Positions 60,687 through 64,000 of a stretch of 64,000 bases of DNA are shown one piece after another. The notes under the pieces were generated by a model. That model was not told the origin of the DNA. It made no database searches and saw only the letters and a list, made by a program, of their open reading frames with translations. The DNA comes from DASUNQ01 sp035536455 (GTDB lineage Bacteria > Acidobacteriota > Thermoanaerobaculia > Multivoradales > UBA5704). Where the stretch lies: NCBI GenBank assembly GCA_035536455.1, contig DATLOC010000052.1, forward strand, positions 1 through 64,000. Direction: 5' to 3'. Position numbers and translations under genes: made by a program. Within the stretch, counting starts at the first letter, position 1. Each line of letters begins with the position of its first letter.

Positions 60687-61601
60687 CGCGGCTTCGCGCA
60701 GCCAGGCGATGACCTCGGCCTCGACCGGCTCGGGGAACCCGCAGTGGCCGCCGACCGCGCGCCAGCGCACGTCCACCCGCCCGTCGGCGAAGCGCTCCAG
60801 GCTCGGCCGCACCGCCGCCGCCGGCACCATCGGGTCGCGCGCGGCGCCGAGCCAGAGCGCCGGCAGCCGCAGCTTCCCCAGGATGGGGCCGACGCTCGTC
60901 CGCGCGTAGTAGTCGGCGGCGCCGGCGAAGCCGTGGCGCGGCGCCACGATCCGCTCGTCCCACTCCCTGAGGTGGCCGATCCGCGCCGCTTCGCGCGGCG
61001 GCAGCGGCCCCGGCCGGCGGGCGGCGCAGGCAGCGTAGATCTCCTTGAGCCCGCCGAGCACCGAGCGCCGGTAGGCCCACAGCGCCGGCCGGTCGATCGC
61101 TTCGACGGCGACCGCGAGGTCGAGCGGCGCGCAGACCGCCGCCACCGCGGCGAGGCGCGGGTCGGCGTCCTCCGTCGCCAGGCGCAGCGCCAGGTGCCCG
61201 CCGAGCGACCAGCCGAGCAGCAGGATGCGCCGGAAGCCCGCGACCTCGGGGCTCGCCAGCGCCGCGTGCAGGTCAGCGGTCAAGCCGGCGTGGTAGAAGT
61301 CGCGCTCCCGCCGGTCCGAGCCGCGGAGGTTGAGCCGCAGGGTCGCCAGCCCGGCCGCCTGCGCGGCGCGGGCCGTCCGGACGACGCCGGGGCTGTCGCA
61401 GCAGCCGGAGATGCCGTGGAGGATGACGAGCAGGTCGCCGCCGTCCCCGTCCTCCGCCGCCAGCCGCCCGCTCAGCCGCACTTGTCCCACCGCCGGATCG
61501 TCGACGAACGCCTCCCAGGGCCGCGAGCGCGGCGGCGCCAGCGGCCGCCAGCGGTGCTGCAGGCGCGGCGCGACGGTCCAGTAGTGGGCGTGGAGGTCCA
61601 C
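60678..61601 (-). CDS. Alpha/beta hydrolase (YheT-like)
   Basis: A 307-residue hydrolase. Nucleophile elbow GWSLGGHLALRLA with Ser in GWSLG, oxyanion region LLVILHGISGCCDSP, NLRGSDRRERDFYHAG, ALWLGAARDPMVPAA and the late His in VGGHCGFPEPVEAE. This pattern matches the YheT/EMB8 group of hydrolases with unknown substrate. The gene overlaps the 3' end of the cobalamin-type gene by 9 bp and is convergent to it. Confidence 0.82.
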   Translation of the reverse strand: MDLHAHYWTVAPRLQHRWRPLAPPRSRPWEAFVDDPAVGQVRLSGRLAAEDGDGGDLLVILHGISGCCDSPGVVRTARAAQAAGLATLRLNLRGSDRRERDFYHAGLTADLHAALASPEVAGFRRILLLGWSLGGHLALRLATEDADPRLAAVAAVCAPLDLAVAVEAIDRPALWAYRRSVLGGLKEIYAACAARRPGPLPPREAARIGHLREWDERIVAPRHGFAGAADYYARTSVGPILGKLRLPALWLGAARDPMVPAAAVRPSLERFADGRVDVRWRAVGGHCGFPEPVEAEVIAWLREAASA

Positions 61602-61708
61602 GGCGGCGGGGATGCTACCCCGACCCCGTCCTGTTCAAGTGACGAATAGCCATAAGGGTGGCAGCCCCCTTGCACGGTCCGGCAACCGAACCGACAAGGA
61701 GACATGCG

Positions 61709-62206
61709 ATGAGAGCGAGAGAGAGATCGAAAGGCTTCGCCCTGGCCCTGGCACTCGCCGCGGCCGCGGCGTGCTTGCTTCCCGGGCCCGCCGCCGCCGA
61801 CATCGACCCCGGCGTCCGCGCCGGCCTCTACACCGACGTGGAAGAGGGGTTCATCGGCGTCGAGCTGCTCACCGACATCAGCCGCAAGTGGTACTTCAAC
61901 CCCAACCTCGAGTACGTCTTCGTCAACGACGGCTCGCTCTGGACGCTCAACGCCGACGCGCACTACGACTTCGACGTCGCGACCCCGCTGGCGATCTGGG
62001 CCGGCGGCGGCCTGGCGGTGATCTTCCGCGAGTTCGACGACCCCCGCCTCCAGCGTCTCAACGAGGACGACGACACCGAGATCGGTCTCAACCTGATCGC
62101 CGGGGCGGGCGCCAAGCGCGGCGCGATCCGCCCCTACGTGCAGGGGAAATTCGTGATCGCCGACGAGACCGAGGCGGTCATCGCCGTCGGTCTCCGCTTC
62201 CACTAG
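61709..62206 (+). CDS. Small outer-membrane-type exported protein
   Basis: A 165-residue protein with signal peptide (MRARERSKGFALALALAAAA) and cleavage near PAAA-D. The mature part alternates aromatic strands (GVRAGLYTDVEEGFIGVELL, WYFNPNLEYVFVNDGSLWTL, GAIRPYVQGKFVIADETEAV) and ends RFH, a typical small beta-barrel pattern. ATG follows AAGGAG. Likely an outer-membrane protein; function unknown. Confidence 0.75.
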   Translation: MRARERSKGFALALALAAAAACLLPGPAAADIDPGVRAGLYTDVEEGFIGVELLTDISRKWYFNPNLEYVFVNDGSLWTLNADAHYDFDVATPLAIWAGGGLAVIFREFDDPRLQRLNEDDDTEIGLNLIAGAGAKRGAIRPYVQGKFVIADETEAVIAVGLRFH

Positions 62207-62215
62207 GCCGCAGCG

Positions 62216-64000
62216 CTACGGCGACGAGGCGTCGGCGGCGGCCGCCGCGCCGCCGCCGGCGATCCACTCGTCGATGTTGCTCTCCAGCACGGCGAGCGGC
62301 ACGGCGCCGTTGCCCAGCACCTCGTCGTGGAAGGCGCGGACGTCGAACTTCGCCCCCAGCGCCTTCTCGGCCTTGGCGCGCAGCTCCTTGATCTTGAGCT
62401 CGCCGATCTTGTAGGCCAGCGCCTGACCGGGCCAGACGATGTAGCGGTCCACCTCGACCGTGATGTCGTGCTCGGCCTTGCCGGCGTTCTGCTTGAAGAA
62501 GTCGATCGCCTGCTCGCGCGTCCAGCCCAGGGAGTGCATGCCGGTGTCCACCACCAGGCGGACGGCGCGCCACATCTCGTAGGTGAGCTGCCCGAACTTG
62601 GCGTAGGGGTCCTTGTAGAAGCCCATCTCCTCGCCCAGGCTCTCGGCGTACAGGCCCCAGCCCTCGACGAAGGCGGTGTAGCCCTGGTAGCGCCGCCAGT
62701 CCGGCACGTCCTCGAGCTCCTGCGCGATGGCGATCTGCAGGTGGTGCCCCGGCACCGCCTCGTGCAGGGTCAGCGCCTCCATCTCCCACTTCGGGCGCGA
62801 CTTCAAGTCGTAGGTGTTGGCGTAGAAGTAGGCCGGGCGGGCGGCGTCGAGCGAGCCGGCGTTGTAGTAGGCCGTGGTCTGCGACTTCTCGGCGTAGGCG
62901 GGGACCGGAATGACGCCGTACGGCAGGCGCGGCAGCTTGCCGAAGAGCTTGATCAGCTCGGGGTCGGCGCGCTTGGCGACGTCGCGGTAGGCGGCGATCA
63001 GGTCCTCGGGCTTGTCGAAGAAGAACTGCGGGTCGGTGCGCAGGAAGGTGAGGAACTCCGCGAAGCTCCCCTTGAAGCCGGTCTTGGCGATGACCTTGTC
63101 CATCTCGGCGCGGATGCGCTTGACCTCGGAGAGGCCGAGCTCGTGGATCTGCTGCGGCGTCAGGTCGGTGGTCGTCGACTGCTTGGCGTTGAAGGCGTAC
63201 CAGGCCTGCCCCTCGGGCAGGGCATTCATGCCGATCGTCTCGCGCGAGCCGGGGATGTAGGTGCCGACGAGATACGCGTGCAGCTTCTCGTAGGCCGGGC
63301 GGAGGCGAGTGCGATAGGCCTCGGCGGCCTCGCGCCGCAGGCGCTCCTGGTCCGCCGCGGGGATCGATTCGGGCAGCTCCTTGAAGGCCTCGAGCAGCGG
63401 GCTGGCGGCCGGGTCGTCGGTCAGCAGGTTCTGCACCTGCTGCGGCACGTCGCGCAGGGTGACGCGCGGCGGCGTGACGCCGGCGGCGAGGCCCTTCTCC
63501 AGCATCACCAGCGTCTGCTCGACGACCGTCGGCACCTCACGCAGGCGGGCGAGGATGTCCTCGGCCTGCTGCAGGTTGGTCTTCGGCATCTGCACCAGCA
63601 TGTCGGCCGGACCCTGCTGCACGCCGCCCATCTGGTTGATCGCCAGGTACTCGCCCGGGAAGCGGTCCCCCTCGACGTTGCTTTGGACGTCGCGCAGGAA
63701 GAGGTCGTAGTTGACGCGGTCGGCCTCCGAGAGCTTGGCGCGGTCGATCGTCTGCATCGCCTGGACGGCCAGCGGCAGGAGGGCGTCCCGCGCCTCCTGC
63801 GCCGCCAGCGACTGGTCGGTCCAGCGGTCGTTCTGGCCGGGGAAGCCGACGTAGGTGGCGAACTCCGGGAACTCGTGCATCGCGAAGTCCCAGTAGACGT
63901 CGAACAGCTCCTGCAGGCGCTCGGAGTCGGGCTTGCTGCCCTTGGCTGCGATGAACTGCTCCAGCTTGGGCTTGTACTCGGGGGCGACGGTGCGCGGGGG
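62216..64000 (-). CDS. DUF885 peptidase-like protein (partial)
   Basis: At least 590 residues; the start lies beyond the window edge since the frame is open from 64000. DUF885 features: MHEFPEFATYVGFPGQNDRW, INQMGGVQQGP, PGSRETIGMNALP, and a zinc-like motif LTLHEAVPGHHLQIAIAQEL with H-E and HH. The family is related to M32/M3-type metallopeptidases and often exported. Length of visible part is normal. It is convergent with the small outer-membrane gene. Confidence 0.85.
   Translation of the reverse strand, partial: PPRTVAPEYKPKLEQFIAAKGSKPDSERLQELFDVYWDFAMHEFPEFATYVGFPGQNDRWTDQSLAAQEARDALLPLAVQAMQTIDRAKLSEADRVNYDLFLRDVQSNVEGDRFPGEYLAINQMGGVQQGPADMLVQMPKTNLQQAEDILARLREVPTVVEQTLVMLEKGLAAGVTPPRVTLRDVPQQVQNLLTDDPAASPLLEAFKELPESIPAADQERLRREAAEAYRTRLRPAYEKLHAYLVGTYIPGSRETIGMNALPEGQAWYAFNAKQSTTTDLTPQQIHELGLSEVKRIRAEMDKVIAKTGFKGSFAEFLTFLRTDPQFFFDKPEDLIAAYRDVAKRADPELIKLFGKLPRLPYGVIPVPAYAEKSQTTAYYNAGSLDAARPAYFYANTYDLKSRPKWEMEALTLHEAVPGHHLQIAIAQELEDVPDWRRYQGYTAFVEGWGLYAESLGEEMGFYKDPYAKFGQLTYEMWRAVRLVVDTGMHSLGWTREQAIDFFKQNAGKAEHDITVEVDRYIVWPGQALAYKIGELKIKELRAKAEKALGAKFDVRAFHDEVLGNGAVPLAVLESNIDEWIAGGGAAAAADASSP

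Noticed and set aside
1..64000. CRISPR arrays, tRNA or rRNA genes, insertion sequences
   Set aside because: I looked for regularly spaced repeats with unique spacers, cloverleaf-like tRNA sequences, rRNA signatures and DDE transposases and saw none. The tandem repeats present have no spacers.

Overview
The window is chromosomal DNA from a GC-rich bacterium. A sodium/acetate symporter, DsbD-like and DUF255 proteins, many proline/arginine-rich membrane glycosyltransferases and leaderless-looking genes suggest an uncultured soil or Acidobacteriota-like lineage; this is an inference from gene style only. It has two very GC-rich host flanks (about 1-15195 and 57512-64000) that enclose one integrated mobile element of about 42.3 kb (15196-57511) with lower GC and different codon use.

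Host left flank: DUF72 protein, a PIN/ribbon-helix-helix toxin-antitoxin pair, a TM0106-type RecB nuclease/helicase broken by one frameshift, an acetate-type symporter with its DUF485 partner, a gap made wholly of 21-bp repeats, a DUF255 thioredoxin-domain protein, a lipoprotein, a membrane glycosyltransferase, a PhyH-like oxygenase, a B12-binding radical SAM protein, and the C-terminal third of a PqqB-like metallo-beta-lactamase (MBL) fold gene. Host right flank: the N-terminal two thirds of the same MBL gene, a second membrane glycosyltransferase, a cobalamin-binding-type protein, an alpha/beta hydrolase, a small outer-membrane-type protein and a DUF885 peptidase-like gene running off the end.

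The element sits exactly inside the MBL gene. Joining the two halves over a 2-bp TC/GA core restores the host reading frame (...PHRD-EYSDT...). The element carries a complete, diverged copy of the same MBL gene just inside its right end, on the same strand and downstream of the host gene's promoter, so it looks like a built-in replacement. The large serine recombinase lies at the left end and its reading frame runs off the end of the element. In the excised circle this frame continues without a stop through attP into two helix-turn-helix domains now found at the right end, then into the replacement MBL gene. Integration therefore swaps the C-terminus of the recombinase. This is the most unusual architecture in the window.

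Element layout from the left: recombinase; two membrane/coiled-coil proteins; a large TraD/VirD4-like ATPase; a membrane protein; a 1615-residue secreted M23 peptidase-fold protein; an exported protein; a second shorter TraD-like ATPase; a RuvC-like nuclease; an XRE regulator; an AAA ATPase and a Toprim-type protein (replication/mobilisation functions). Then a second large serine recombinase on the + strand, followed by cargo genes separated by four copies of a repeat that matches the 3' end of that recombinase gene plus a terminator (34.3, 36.3, 39.0 and 42.1 kb). Cargo between repeats includes secreted proteins, a collagen-like protein, an AlbA/Schlafen-type protein and a YVTN propeller. Next comes a likely conflict locus: caspase-Ski2-type helicase fusion, SymE-like protein, protein kinase and TPR protein. 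The right part holds an ECF sigma factor cluster with small peptides, then the replacement MBL gene and the helix-turn-helix segment.
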